A stretch of DNA of 64,000 nt from Tabrizicola thermarum (GTDB lineage Bacteria > Pseudomonadota > Alphaproteobacteria > Rhodobacterales > Rhodobacteraceae): contig NZ_QMJY01000018.1 in assembly GCF_003574395.1 (NCBI RefSeq), forward strand, positions 58,665 to 122,664. Reading direction: 5' to 3'. The translations under genes were made by a program, and so were the position numbers. Shown here one piece after another: positions 34,512 through 43,076 of this stretch. Each line of letters begins with the position of its first letter. The first letter of the stretch is position 1. Below the pieces are notes generated by a model. It was not told the DNA's origin. It ran no database searches and saw only the letters and a list, made by a program, of their open reading frames with translations.

Positions 34512-34564
34512 GAGTATTTGGGAAAAGAGCAAGCTGCCGTGATTTGCTCTTTTCAGAAATACTC
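34512..34564. repeat. GAGTATTT-type intergenic palindrome
   Basis: GAGTATTTGGGAAAAGAGCAA at 34512 pairs with TTGCTCTTTTCAGAAATACTC ending at 34564 around a short loop. Same family as the centre of the palindrome at 29374-29421. It follows trmB directly and may serve as its terminator. Confidence 0.75.
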
Positions 34565-34666
34565 CCCCCGGAGGGTCCGACGCCGCGTCATGCGATCCGG
34601 TTCAGGTGATGGACCGCGCGGCAAGGTTGCGCTATCAGCCATGCCGGAACGCAAGGAGAGACCAAG

Positions 34667-36013
34667 ATGTCCGGCCATGGTGACGCGCAACCGATGAAAT
34701 CCCGCAAGTCCGGGCCCTTGCGGGGCGTGGCCGACGTGCCGGGGGACAAGTCGATCTCGCACCGGTCGCTGATCTTCGGCGCGCTGGCGGTGGGCGAGAC
34801 GAAGATTTCCGGCCTGCTGGAAGGCCAGGATGTGCTGGACACGGCCAAGGCGATGCGGGCGTTCGGGGCGACGGTCACGCGGCACGGCGCGGGCGTCTGG
34901 ACGGTGAACGGCGTGGGTGTCGGCGGGTTGCAGGAACCGGCGGATGTGATCGACTGCGGCAACTCCGGCACTGGCGTCCGGCTGATCATGGGCACCATGG
35001 CGACAACCCCGATCACCGCGACCTTCACCGGCGACGCCAGTCTGCGCAAACGTCCGATGGGTCGCGTCACCGATCCGCTGAGCCTCTTCGGCGCCCGCGC
35101 CTATGGCCGTCAGGGCGGCCGCCTGCCGATGACCATCGTCGGCGCCGCCAACCCCGTCCCGGTGCGCTATGCGCTGCCCGTGGCCTCGGCCCAGGTGAAG
35201 TCGGCGGTGCTGCTTGCCGGTCTGAACGCGCCGGGCGAGACCGTGGTGATCGAGAAGGAACCGACCCGTGACCATTCCGAGCGGATGCTGCTGGGCTTCG
35301 GGGCGCAGCTTCACGTCGACAAGACCGCCGAGGGCCATGTCATCACCCTGAAAGGCCAGCCCGAGCTGCGGCCGCAGACCGTGGCGGTGCCACGCGACCC
35401 GTCAAGCGCGGCCTTCCCGGTCTGCGCGGCGCTGATCGTCGAGGGCTCGGAGATCCTGGTCCCCGGCGTCAGCCAGAACCTGACCCGCAACGGGCTTTAC
35501 CTGACCCTGGTCGAGATGGGCGCGGACATCGAGTTCCGGAACCCCCGCGAAGAGGGTGGCGAGCCGGTGGCCGACTTGCGCGTCCGGTTCTCGGGCGGGA
35601 TGAAGGGGATCGAGGTGCCCCCGGACCGCGCGCCCTCGATGATCGACGAATATCCGGTCCTGTCGGTCGTCGCGGCCTTCGCCACCGGCCGCACGGTGAT
35701 GCGCGGCGTCAGGGAGCTGCGGGTCAAGGAAAGCGACCGGATCGACGCGATGGCCCGGGGGCTGGAGGCCTGCGGCGTCCGCGTGGAAGAGGACGAGGAT
35801 ACCCTGATCGTCCATGGGATGGGGCCTGGCGGCGTTCCGGGCGGGGCGACCTGCGCCACCCACATCGACCACCGGATCGCGATGAGCTTCCTCGTCTGCG
35901 GCCTGGCGGCGAAGGCTCCGGTCGCGGTGGATGATGGCTCGCCGATCCAGACCTCGTTTCCCGTCTTCGAGGACCTGATGCGTGGCCTTGGGGCCGAGAT
36001 CGAGCGGGGCTGA
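34667..36013 (+). CDS. aroA: 3-phosphoshikimate 1-carboxyvinyltransferase (EPSP synthase, class II-like)
   Basis: Shikimate-pathway enzyme joining shikimate-3-phosphate and PEP. 448 residues. All four class II sequence marks are present: GDKS (26-29), SAQVK (174-178), RDHSE (201-205) and NLTR. At the position of Ala100 in the CP4 enzyme, which gives glyphosate tolerance, this protein has Gly101 ([10 protein letters not shown]), so tolerance is doubtful. ATG at 34667 follows AAGGAGAGACCAAG. The first ~15 residues are variable in the family. Confidence 0.95.
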   Translation: MSGHGDAQPMKSRKSGPLRGVADVPGDKSISHRSLIFGALAVGETKISGLLEGQDVLDTAKAMRAFGATVTRHGAGVWTVNGVGVGGLQEPADVIDCGNSGTGVRLIMGTMATTPITATFTGDASLRKRPMGRVTDPLSLFGARAYGRQGGRLPMTIVGAANPVPVRYALPVASAQVKSAVLLAGLNAPGETVVIEKEPTRDHSERMLLGFGAQLHVDKTAEGHVITLKGQPELRPQTVAVPRDPSSAAFPVCAALIVEGSEILVPGVSQNLTRNGLYLTLVEMGADIEFRNPREEGGEPVADLRVRFSGGMKGIEVPPDRAPSMIDEYPVLSVVAAFATGRTVMRGVRELRVKESDRIDAMARGLEACGVRVEEDEDTLIVHGMGPGGVPGGATCATHIDHRIAMSFLVCGLAAKAPVAVDDGSPIQTSFPVFEDLMRGLGAEIERG

Positions 36014-36045
36014 CCTCGGCCCCCGACGCGCGCGAGGCGACGGCG

Positions 36046-36123
36046 TCAGAAGACGTCGATCAGGTAGAGAATGATGATGATCGGGATCGGAATGCCGATC
36101 AGCCAGGCAAGGGCGCCTTTCAT
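36046..36123 (-). CDS. 25-residue hydrophobic microprotein
   Basis: MKGALAWLIGIPIPIIIILY plus LIDVF, a one-span peptide with one positive residue at the start and one acidic residue near the end. The ATG is preceded by AGGAG at 7 bases, a strong ribosome-binding site. It lies antisense-wise after aroA and 184 bases past the end of a hydrolase gene read in the same direction. Short proteins of this composition are seen repeatedly in related genomes but without known role. Its good ribosome-binding site argues that it is real. Confidence 0.65.
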   Translation of the reverse strand: MKGALAWLIGIPIPIIIILYLIDVF

Positions 36124-36186
36124 GGGGTGACTCCTGTGGTTGCTCGCCCGGACAACGCCGGGCCGACGGCTGCGGTTCCCTGCGGC

Positions 36187-36204
36187 GTGTCCACGCGCGG
36201 GCAG
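36187..36204. repeat. GTGTCCACGCGCGGGCAG palindrome
   Basis: Imperfect dyad of the same family as 37279-37298 and 62734-62751 (consensus CTGYCCACGCGYGGRCAG). Intergenic. Confidence 0.4.
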
Positions 36205-36307
36205 GTTCCCTGGCTCAGGCAGACCCCTGACCTGGCCGCTGGCGTTCATGGATCGGCAAGGCTTGCCCTGGTCGCGAAGCCCTTCCGGATTGTGCCTGGT
36301 CAGCGCC

Positions 36308-37222
36308 TCAGAAGGGCCAGCGATCTTCGGCCATGGCCGTGATGGCCCGGGTGATCCTGGCAAAGCTTTCCCTTGCACGGGGGACCGTGGTCCGTGCGCG
36401 GAGGTAGCCGTGGACGAGGCCGGGTTCGGTGATCGCATGGGCGCGGCCCCCGGCCTGCACGATCTTCGCGGCATAGGCCGGGGCGTCGTCGGCGAGGGGG
36501 TCGCATTCCGCGGCGATGGCGAGGGTCGGCGGCAGGCCTGAGAAATCGGTGTCCTTCAGCGGGCTGACGGTGGGGTTTGCGTCCGGCGCGGGGCCCGCGT
36601 GGCGGATGTCCCGGTAGAAAAGGACGTCGTCGCGGGTCAGCATCGGGGCGTTCGCATGGGTGATGTAGCTGCCCGTGTTCAGATCGCCGCCGAGGCCGGG
36701 GTAGATCAGGACCTGGCCCCTGATCCTCGGATCGCCCCTCAGGGCATGGCAGGCTGCGGCGGCGAGGTTGGCCCCGGCGCTGTCGCCGACGAGGATCAGG
36801 GGGCCTTGGGCGGCAAGGGCGCGGGCCACCGCGCAAGCGTCGTCGAAGGCGGCGGGGTGGGGATGTTCCGGGGAAAGCCGGTAGTCGGCCGAGACGACGG
36901 TCAGGCCGGTCGCCCCCCGGATGTCGGCGCAGACCCCGTCGTGGGAGTGGAGGCCGCCCACCACGAAGCCGCCGCCGTGGAGGTAGAGGACGGTCGGCTG
37001 CGCGCCCGGGTAGATGCGGCAGGGGACGCCGGCGATGGGCGCGTCGTGGGAGGTCACTCCAGCCGGGTAGGGGGTGTCGAAGGCGGCGCACATCCGGTCA
37101 TAGATCGCCCGCTGCTCGGCGATGGAGAGGGTGGCAGTGTCGGGTGGGTAGGTGGCGTTCGTCTGCCGAATGAAGGCCCAGGTGGGGGCGTCGACAAGGG
37201 TCTGGTAGTCGGGTTCGGTCAT
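36308..37222 (-). CDS. Alpha/beta hydrolase of the hormone-sensitive lipase family
   Basis: 304-residue cytoplasmic esterase-like protein. Oxyanion motif LYLHGGGFVVGG, nucleophile serine in LVGDSAGANLAAAA, acid in ECDPLADDAPAY and histidine in PGLVHGYLRART complete the triad. It is of the family IV (HSL) esterases that act on short acyl esters. ATG at 37222 follows GGGGGAGCCC. Its first residues (MTEPDYQTLVDAPT) recur in two truncated copies at 38960 and 40908. A conserved leader unit lies directly upstream. Confidence 0.87.
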   Translation of the reverse strand: MTEPDYQTLVDAPTWAFIRQTNATYPPDTATLSIAEQRAIYDRMCAAFDTPYPAGVTSHDAPIAGVPCRIYPGAQPTVLYLHGGGFVVGGLHSHDGVCADIRGATGLTVVSADYRLSPEHPHPAAFDDACAVARALAAQGPLILVGDSAGANLAAAACHALRGDPRIRGQVLIYPGLGGDLNTGSYITHANAPMLTRDDVLFYRDIRHAGPAPDANPTVSPLKDTDFSGLPPTLAIAAECDPLADDAPAYAAKIVQAGGRAHAITEPGLVHGYLRARTTVPRARESFARITRAITAMAEDRWPF

Positions 37223-37345
37223 GGGCTCCCCCTTTGGCCGAGTGTAGGGGTGGGCGTGGCAGAGGGGAAGGGCCTTCGCCTGTCCACGCGCGGACAGGTG
37301 AGCGAGGTGAGGGATTTCAGGGGCCTGGCTGTGGGCGTCAGGCTG
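37223..37345 (-). promoter_or_regulatory. Leader/promoter unit, copy 1 (before HSL-type hydrolase)
   Basis: Read toward the gene: ACGCCCACAGCCA, then TGAAATCCCTCACC, a GC-rich spacer with a CCTGTCCACG/CGCGGACAGG dyad at 37279-37298, CCTTCCCCTC, CCTACACTC and CCAAAGGGGGAGCCC before the ATG. TACACT is a plausible -10 box 25-30 bases before the start. Copies 2 and 3 of the unit are at 38961-39088 and 63766-63922. Confidence 0.6.
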
Positions 37346-37348
37346 GTG

Positions 37349-37669
37349 TCAAGCAATGGCGGACGCGTCCGGGAGGTCCAGGACCTCTTGATCCAGACAG
37401 CGCAGCACCGGAACCTTCTGCCCCAGCGCGGCGGTGAAACGGTCATCGGTTCGGGCCAGCAGCTCCTCTGGAACTGCGCGCCAGGCGGTCCGCGTCTGCC
37501 AGCGGATGACGAGATGCAGCATTTCGGGGTCGGCGGCCTCGACCCAGCACTCCTTGCCGAGGAAACCGGGCTGTGCGGAAAGCGTCGCTGTCCAGATCTC
37601 GGCGTCCAGTGCCAGAAAGCGCGGACGAAGCGAGAGAGGAACGCGGAAGGTCAGTTGCTCGATCACCAT
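37349..37669 (-). CDS. TIGR03792-family protein (antibiotic-biosynthesis-monooxygenase-like fold)
   Basis: 106 residues. The sequence VIEQLTFRVPLSLRPRFLAL, then GFLGKECWVEAADPEMLHLV and IRWQTRTAWRAVP, has the ferredoxin-like dimer build of small ABM-type proteins and matches the TIGR03792 pattern. Members are uncharacterised. The start lies 9 bases after CCTACACTC, the same -10-like element as in the leader units, so the mRNA may be almost leaderless. Separate from the neighbouring hydrolases. Confidence 0.72.
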   Translation of the reverse strand: MVIEQLTFRVPLSLRPRFLALDAEIWTATLSAQPGFLGKECWVEAADPEMLHLVIRWQTRTAWRAVPEELLARTDDRFTAALGQKVPVLRCLDQEVLDLPDASAIA

Positions 37670-37938
37670 GGCACGAGTGTAGGGCCGCGGGACGGATCGG
37701 GAAAGGGGGCTGGCCGCGCAGCGTAGGTCTCAGGGTGCCCGGCGGCAGGGGATGTGCCGGACGGCGCGCCCTCCGGTCGCCCGGGGTGGTGGGCCGTAGT
37801 GCTCAGCTTGCGCGCGGGTGGGGATCGGAAAGCTGCCGCGGGTGGTCGGCCCGTGCCCTTTACCCCTCCTCTGCCCACGGGCGGGCGATCGAGTGGCGTC
37901 GCCACAGCCTGCGCTGCCCTGCCGTGGTCGAGCCCGCG

Positions 37939-38832
37939 TCAGCCGCAGGGGCCGCCGGTGCCCGCGAGCACCCGTTCCACCCTTTCCATCAGGTCCGGCC
38001 GGGACAGGAGGGGCATATGGCCATCCTCGGGCAGGACGCAGAGAGTGGCGTTCAGCCGCGTGGCAAGGCGGCGGACTCGGGGCAGGGGGAAGATCGGGTC
38101 GTTCTGCCCGTGGAAGAACGTGATCCGGGCCCGCGAGGCCAGCGCCTCGCGCGAGAGGGTCCACAGCAGGAGGCTTGCGGATTGCGAGCGGCCCCGCCCC
38201 TCGCCCGGAGTGTTGATCTGGCCTGCGAAGGCCCGGCGCAGCCTTTCGGCCATGGCGCGTTTCTCGGGAGAGCTGCGCCAGCCGGAGCCGATGTAGAGGG
38301 TGATGAAGTAGTCCTCCCAGACGGTTTTCGCGTCAAGGCTGCCGGTGGCAAGGGCCGATCCGACGATCCCGGCGACCCCGTTCACCAGGCCCATGGCCGC
38401 GCCGGGGAAGGGAGTGGCGCTGGAAATGGCGACGACCCGCACGCGCTGACTGTCGTCGATGCGGCCTGCGGCCTCGATGGCGATGGCGGCGCCGGTGGAA
38501 TAGCCCAGCAGGTTGATCCGGGCCTGGGGGTGGCGGTTGGCGAAGCCCGCTACCCAGTCAGCGGCGCGGAGGATGTCGAGGGGGGGCGAGAGGGGTTCGC
38601 CGCGCATCCCTGGCAGTCGGTATTCGACGACGAGGTGGCGGTCGGTGGTCCAGTCGTTCGCGGGGCCGAAGATGCGCGCGGTGGTCAGCGCGCCGGGGAG
38701 GAGGAAGGTGATCTCCTCGGGCGCGGCGACCTCGCGGGCGGTGTAGAGCGGCGGTTTCGCGGCCTCGGGTCGCGGGGCGCAGGCGGCGAGCATCACGGCC
38801 GCTGAGAGCACCAGCCAGGGGCGGGGTGTCAC
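37939..38832 (-). CDS. Alpha/beta hydrolase lipoprotein
   Basis: About 297 residues. GTG start at 38832 gives a lipoprotein signal PWLVLSAAVMLAAC, with Cys as the lipidated residue. The hydrolase core shows VVEYRLPGMRGEP, the nucleophile serine in NLLGYSTGAAIAIEAAG, the acid in FFHGQNDPIFPLPRV and the histidine in LPEDGHMPLLSRPDL. It should act at the periplasmic face of a membrane. No ribosome-binding site precedes the GTG; instead the gene overlaps by four bases (GTGA) a 43-codon frame derived from another hydrolase start, suggesting translational coupling. Confidence 0.8.
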   Translation of the reverse strand: MTPRPWLVLSAAVMLAACAPRPEAAKPPLYTAREVAAPEEITFLLPGALTTARIFGPANDWTTDRHLVVEYRLPGMRGEPLSPPLDILRAADWVAGFANRHPQARINLLGYSTGAAIAIEAAGRIDDSQRVRVVAISSATPFPGAAMGLVNGVAGIVGSALATGSLDAKTVWEDYFITLYIGSGWRSSPEKRAMAERLRRAFAGQINTPGEGRGRSQSASLLLWTLSREALASRARITFFHGQNDPIFPLPRVRRLATRLNATLCVLPEDGHMPLLSRPDLMERVERVLAGTGGPCG

Positions 38833-38960
38833 CGCATGGCCCGCCGAGGGGCGCACCCTTGTCCGGTCAGGGGGTGGGTCGGGGCGTGGGGGGCGTTCGT
38901 CCTCTCCAGGGGGGCCGGGGTGGGGGCGTCGGTGAGGGTCTGGTGGTGGTCTTGGGTCAT
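38829..38960 (-). pseudogene. Truncated copy of the HSL-type hydrolase 5' end, 43 codons
   Basis: The frame begins MTQDHHQTLTDAPTPAPLER and continues TNAPHAPTHPLT to a TGA, and aligns with the start of the hydrolase at 37222 (MTEPDYQTLVDAPTWAFIRQ TNATYPP). It has its own GGGAGGCCCCC ribosome-binding site and upstream leader unit. The stop overlaps the GTG of the hydrolase-lipoprotein gene. It is either a gene fragment left by recombination or a leader peptide in use. Confidence 0.65.
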
Positions 38961-39088
38961 GGGGGCCTCCCTTTGGCGGGAGTGTAGGGGCGAGGGTCGG
39001 GGAGGGGAAGGCCCCTGGCCGCGCCGCGCGCGGCGCTTGCGGCGGGGTGAGGGATTTCAAGGAGTTGGCTGTGGGCGTTAGGGACTGG
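38961..39088 (-). promoter_or_regulatory. Leader/promoter unit, copy 2, joined to IS30
   Basis: Same order as copy 1: ACGCCCACAGCCA, TTGAAATCCCTCACC, a GCGCCGCGCGCGGCGC palindrome, GGCCTTCCCCTCC, CCCTACACTC, CCAAAGGGAGGCCCCC, ATG. The IS30 element starts 10 bases beyond the GGGCGT end of the unit, exactly as at copy 3. Confidence 0.6.
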
Positions 39089-40238
39089 TTAACTCAAGTT
39101 CCAAGTGCAACGGTTGTTGTTGTTTTTTCGAGTTCCTCGGCGAGGGCCTGTGCTGGTGTTTTCCAGCCCAGTGTCTTTCTGGGGCGGTTGTTCATGAGCT
39201 TGGCGATATGGTCGAGATCGCGCTGAGAGAACTGGCGGAGGTCAGCGCCTTTGGGCAGGAACTGGCGCAGAAGCCCGTTGGTGTTCTCGTTCGACCCGCG
39301 CTGCCATGTATGAGGCGGATCAGAAAACAGTCCGGGGGACTGTTTTCCCGCCGATTGGTGGGGATCGCAGAACCAGATGTCGATCTTCAGGCGGCGGGCG
39401 AGCTCGGGGTGGCAGGCCATCTCCGGACCCCGGTCGTAGGTCAGGCTCCGCCGCAGGAAGGCGGGCAAACGGCGCATCTGCCGGGTGAAGCCCGCCAGCG
39501 CGGCCTCGGCGCCGTTGCCCTCCATCCGCGCCAGTGTCACGAAGCGGGTCTTGCGTTCCACCAGCGTGCCGACGGACGAGCGGTTGAAGGCCCCCTTTAA
39601 GCAGATCTCCTTCCCAATGGCCGGGGACCAGGCGGGCCTCCACCTCTTCGGGCCGGTGGATAATCTTCAAGGTTTCCGGGACGATGGAACTGCCGCCCCC
39701 AGGCTTGCGCCCGATCCCCCGACCGACACCGCGCCGCAGCTTGCCCTGGCGCAGGGCTTCCACCATCGCCGCCTTCAGCCCGCCGCGCGCCTGGGCATAG
39801 ATCATGGCGTAGATCGTCTCATGGCTCACGCGGGCATCGGGGATCGTCGGGGTGCATGGAACGGAGTGTCGCGGCGATCTGCTCGGGCGACCAGCGGAAT
39901 GTGACGAGGTGATGCCAGACGAAGCGCCAGAGCGCCCCGCCCGGCCGGAGCTTGCGCCGGGGCCGGCAGCGTTGCCGCCGACGCGCATGCTCCTCTGCGC
40001 TCTGCTGCGGGCAATAGCCGCCCTCCGGCAGCCAACCTCGGCGCAACTCCCGACAGACCGTGCTCGCCGACCGACCGAGACACCGCGCAATCTCGCGCTG
40101 ACTGCTTCCCCGACGAGCTTCGGAAAAGACGACCGCTCGCTCCGCGCAACTCAGGTGACGAAACCTCATGAAACCCGGACCCCTCAATGCCATGAGCACA
40201 TGCTGCTCCGCTTCATCCTGGAGTCCGCCTAATGTTAA
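39089..40238. mobile_element. IS30-family insertion sequence (transposase frameshifted)
   Basis: About 1150 bp bounded by TTAAC (39089) and GTTAA (40234-40238), with GG on each outer side as a possible 2-bp target duplication. It carries one transposase gene on the minus strand whose stop lies inside the left terminal sequence (TTGAGTTAA). A second copy in the same orientation begins at 63923 and is identical over the 78 bases visible. End definition is by eye and may be a few bases off. Confidence 0.8.
39094..40169 (-). pseudogene. IS30-family transposase with two +1 frameshifts
   Basis: The protein reads in three frames. Part one: MRFRHLSCAERAVVFSEARR with the helix-turn-helix SQREIARCLGRSASTVCREL, to MHPDD. 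Part two: PDARVSHETIYAMIYAQARG to VPGHWEGDLLKG. Part three: AFNRSSVGTLVERKTRFVTL to the end, with the DDE residues in LTYDRGPEMA and GSNENTNGLLRQFLPKG. The breaks are near 39848 (CCCC run, one extra C) and 39593 (AAAGGGGGCC, one extra G). Both are single-base insertions in homopolymers. Without them the protein would be about 355 residues, normal for the family. As written it is inactive. Confidence 0.88.
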
Positions 40239-40422
40239 GGATTGGGGACGGGGCGGATCGTGACCATGCGACCCGCGGGCGACGGATCGCCCCGGACCCA
40301 GTCCGCAAGCTGTGCCGGTGGCTGGCAGACGCCTGCCGTCCCGCCGTCTGCCAGCCGTGCTGACAGATTTCACCAGTGCCTGGCCGTGCCGGGGACGACC
40401 GGGACGGCGCAGCCTGACGTGC

Positions 40423-40758
40423 TCAGGTCCTGGGCTTGTCGGCCGGGTCGCCGCTGCGGATGACCTCGATCTTGACCTTGGTCACGAAGGCGGCGATGGC
40501 GCCGATCACGGCCAGAAACGGGGCCGCGAGGACAACGGCACCGCCCGCAATCGCCCCGACGGTCAGGGGCAGTTCCACGATCAGATCGCCGTCCGGTTCC
40601 GTGATGCGGATCCGCTTGACCTGACCTTCGGCAGCCAGGCGCTTGACCTCGGCCACCAGCTTGTCGCCGGCGACCTCGATCTCTTCGGTCCAGGTGCGCT
40701 TCTTCGGCGGTTCCGTCGCGGCTTTGGATTTCTGGGGAATGGTTTTCCGGTCGGTCAT
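40423..40758 (-). CDS. DUF4342-domain protein
   Basis: 111 residues. A basic, Pro/Lys-rich N-terminus is followed by the DUF4342 core TWTEEIEVAGDKLVAEVKRL and RIRITEPDGDLIVELPLTVG, then one long hydrophobic segment (AIAGGAVVLAAPFLAVIGAI) and a short basic tail. The ATG has CGGAGGA seven bases upstream. Function of the family is unknown; the layout suggests a membrane-anchored cytoplasmic domain. It stands alone between the IS element and a repeat cluster. Confidence 0.82.
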   Translation of the reverse strand: MTDRKTIPQKSKAATEPPKKRTWTEEIEVAGDKLVAEVKRLAAEGQVKRIRITEPDGDLIVELPLTVGAIAGGAVVLAAPFLAVIGAIAAFVTKVKIEVIRSGDPADKPRT

Positions 40759-40857
40759 GGGACGTCCTCCGATGGGGTTGGAAGTGCAGTATCACCGGGA
40801 ATCGCAAAGGCGGCATTGATGTGGATCAGCCGGGCAGTTGTGCGGGGATGCGGCGCG

Positions 40858-40908
40858 TCAGGAGATGGTGCAGGCGTCGATGAGGGTCTGGCAGGCGGGC
40901 TGGATCAT
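40858..40908 (-). pseudogene. Second truncated copy of the HSL-type hydrolase start, 16 codons
   Basis: MIQPACQTLIDACTIS and stop, matching the x4-QTL-x-DA pattern of MTEPDYQTLVDA. Upstream it keeps CCGCCAGAGGGAGGCCCC, like the leader units, but the more distal part of the unit has diverged. Confidence 0.55.
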
Positions 40909-41018
40909 GGGGCCTCCCTCTGGCGGGGAGAGCAGGGGCGGGGGTGGGGGACAAAGCGCTTCGCTCGGCGGTTGGTGCGCCCGCCCGAGGGAGGGGCGGC
41001 CCTGTGTTGCCAGGGGTG
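40909..41018. other. Gene-free interval upstream of the REP cluster
   Basis: Very GC-rich sequence between the hydrolase fragment and the REP-like hairpins. Apart from the leader-like proximal 40 bases I see nothing in it. Together with the repeats this makes about 535 bases (40759-41293) without a functional gene. Confidence 0.5.
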
Positions 41019-41294
41019 GTGGGCAGATTGCCCACCTTACGGGCGGTGTCCTTGGGGAGGCGGCGGGTGGTGCGCTGCAGAGCGCCAAACGATGGGCGGG
41101 TGTGCGGTGAGCTGCGCAATGAATGCGCACCCTACGGGTTGGGGTTCGGTCGGATCATCTCCGCGCAGGCGGGGAGCCATACCCGCAAAGGAAGATGGGT
41201 CCCCGCTTTCGCGGGGATGACAGGGGGGAGGGGAGTCGGTCTGAAGCCCGACCTACGGGGCCGCACGGGGGTCGGGGCGGGCCCCGACCTGCGT
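41019..41294. repeat. Cluster of five REP-like hairpins with CTACGG tails
   Basis: Five short hairpins in 275 bases: GGTGGGCAGATTGCCCACC + TTACGG (from 41019), TGCGCA-atgaa-TGCGCA + CCCTACGG (41114-41139), TCCCCGC-tttc-GCGGGGA (41201-41218), GTCGGtCTGAAGcCCGAC + CTACGG (41236-41260) and GGTCGGGGCGGGCCCCGACC + TGCG (41271-41294). The tail CTAC is the complement of GTAG, the foot typical of REP elements. The last hairpin reaches the ettA stop codon. Confidence 0.7.
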
Positions 41295-42949
41295 CAGCGG
41301 GCGAACCGCTTGTACTTCACCCGCTTCGGCTCCAGCGCGTCGGGGCCGAGGCGGCGGACCTTGTCTTCCTCGTAGGCCTGGAAGTTGCCCTCGAACCATT
41401 CCACATGGGCGTCGCCCTCGAAGGCGAGGATGTGGGTGCAGAGGCGGTCGAGGAAGAAGCGGTCGTGGCTGATGATGATCGCGCAGCCGGCGAAATCCTC
41501 GATGGCGGCTTCCAGGGCCTGAAGCGTCTCCACGTCGAGGTCGTTGGTCGGTTCGTCAAGGAGAAGGACGTTGCCCCCGGATTTCAACAGCTTGGCCATG
41601 TGGACGCGGTTGCGTTCGCCGCCCGACAGCAACCCGACCTTCTTCTGCTGGTCGGTGCCCCTGAAGTTGAACGCGCCCGTATAGACGCGCGAGTTCATCG
41701 CGAGGTCGCCCAGATGGATGACCTCGGCCCCGCCGGAGATTTCCTCCCATACGGTCTTGTCAGGGTCGAGCGCGTCGCGCGACTGGTCGACATAGGCGAG
41801 CTTCACCGTCTCGCCCAGCTTGATCGTGCCCTCGTCGGGTTGTTCCTGGCCGGTGATCATGCGGAACAAGGTCGACTTGCCCGCGCCGTTCGGGCCGATG
41901 ACGCCGACGATGGCGCCGGGGGGGACGGTGAAGGACAGGTCCTCGATCAGAAGCTTGTCGCCCATGGCCTTCTTCAGGCCCTCGACCTCGATCACCTTGT
42001 TGCCCAGGCGTTCGCCGTTCGGGATGATGATCTGGGCGGTGGTGGCGCGTTCGGTGACGGTTTGGCTGGCCATCTCGTTGTAGCGGTTGAGACGCGCCTT
42101 GCCCTTGGCCTGCCGCGCCTTGGCCCCGGAACGGATCCATTCCAGTTCCTTTTCCAGCGCTTTCTGGCGCGACTTGTCCTCGCGCGCTTCCTGCGCCATG
42201 CGCTTGGCCTTCTGTTCCAGCCAGGAGGAATAGTTGCCCTCGTAGGGAATGCCGCGGCCGCGGTCGAGTTCCAGGATCCAGCCGGTGATGTCGTCCAGGA
42301 AATAGCGGTCGTGGGTGACGATCAGGATCGTGCCCTTGTAGTCGATCAGGTGCTTCTGCAGCCAGGCGATCGACTCGGCGTCGAGGTGGTTGGTAGGTTC
42401 GTCCAGAAGCAGCATGTCGGGCTTTTCGAGGAGGAGCTTGCAGAGCGCCACCCGACGGCGTTCCCCGCCCGACAGCGTGGTCACGTCGGCATCGTCCGGC
42501 GGGCAGCGGAGCGCGTCCATCGCGACGCCCACGGTCGCGTCCAGTTCCCACAGGTTCTGGGCGTCGATCTGGTCCTGCAACTGGGCCATCTCGTCCGCCG
42601 TCTCGTCCGAGTAGTTCATGGCGAGTTCATTGTAGCGGTCGAGGATCGCCTGCTGCTTGGCCACGCCCAGCATGACGTTTTCCTTCACCGTCAGCGCGGG
42701 GTCGAGGTATGGCTCCTGTGCGAGATAGCCGACGGTGGCGCCCTTGGCGGCCCAGGCCTCGCCTTTGAAATCCTTGTCGATCCCGGCCATGATCTTGAGC
42801 AGCGTGGATTTCCCCGCGCCGTTCACGCCGACGACGCCGATCTTCACGCCGGGCAGGAAGTTCAGGTGGATGTTTTCAAAGCAGGTCTTGCCGCCGGGAT
42901 AGGTCTTGGAGACGTTCTCCATGTGATAGACGTATTGATAGCTGGCCAT
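41294..42949 (-). CDS. ettA: Energy-dependent translational throttle protein EttA
   Basis: Ribosome-associated ABC-F protein that gates the first steps of elongation according to energy state. 551 residues with two ABC domains: GVNGAGKST and [16 protein letters not shown] in the first, GPNGAGKST and [15 protein letters not shown] in the second; Walker [12 protein letters not shown] and [11 protein letters not shown]; the linker contains a highly charged arm ([20 protein letters not shown]). No membrane domain. The start [20 protein letters not shown] at 42949 matches the family; upstream in-frame sequence is not conserved-looking. Divergent from nadD. Confidence 0.95.
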   Translation of the reverse strand: MASYQYVYHMENVSKTYPGGKTCFENIHLNFLPGVKIGVVGVNGAGKSTLLKIMAGIDKDFKGEAWAAKGATVGYLAQEPYLDPALTVKENVMLGVAKQQAILDRYNELAMNYSDETADEMAQLQDQIDAQNLWELDATVGVAMDALRCPPDDADVTTLSGGERRRVALCKLLLEKPDMLLLDEPTNHLDAESIAWLQKHLIDYKGTILIVTHDRYFLDDITGWILELDRGRGIPYEGNYSSWLEQKAKRMAQEAREDKSRQKALEKELEWIRSGAKARQAKGKARLNRYNEMASQTVTERATTAQIIIPNGERLGNKVIEVEGLKKAMGDKLLIEDLSFTVPPGAIVGVIGPNGAGKSTLFRMITGQEQPDEGTIKLGETVKLAYVDQSRDALDPDKTVWEEISGGAEVIHLGDLAMNSRVYTGAFNFRGTDQQKKVGLLSGGERNRVHMAKLLKSGGNVLLLDEPTNDLDVETLQALEAAIEDFAGCAIIISHDRFFLDRLCTHILAFEGDAHVEWFEGNFQAYEEDKVRRLGPDALEPKRVKYKRFAR

Positions 42950-43076
42950 GGCTCCGGGTTCCTGACATCTGGGGTTGGCGCACATGTAGCGGTGAAGGGG
43001 CGGGGCTGCAACGGTCGGCGGGCTTGTGCGGGTCGGGCGGTTCGGCTTTTCTCGGCCGCGTGGGAGGACGGGTCCG

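Noticed and set aside
39593..39605. Programmed +1 frameshift in the IS30 transposase at AAAGGGGGCC
   Set aside because: A second, unrelated +1 shift occurs upstream, and IS30 elements normally use a single frame; decay or sequence error is simpler.
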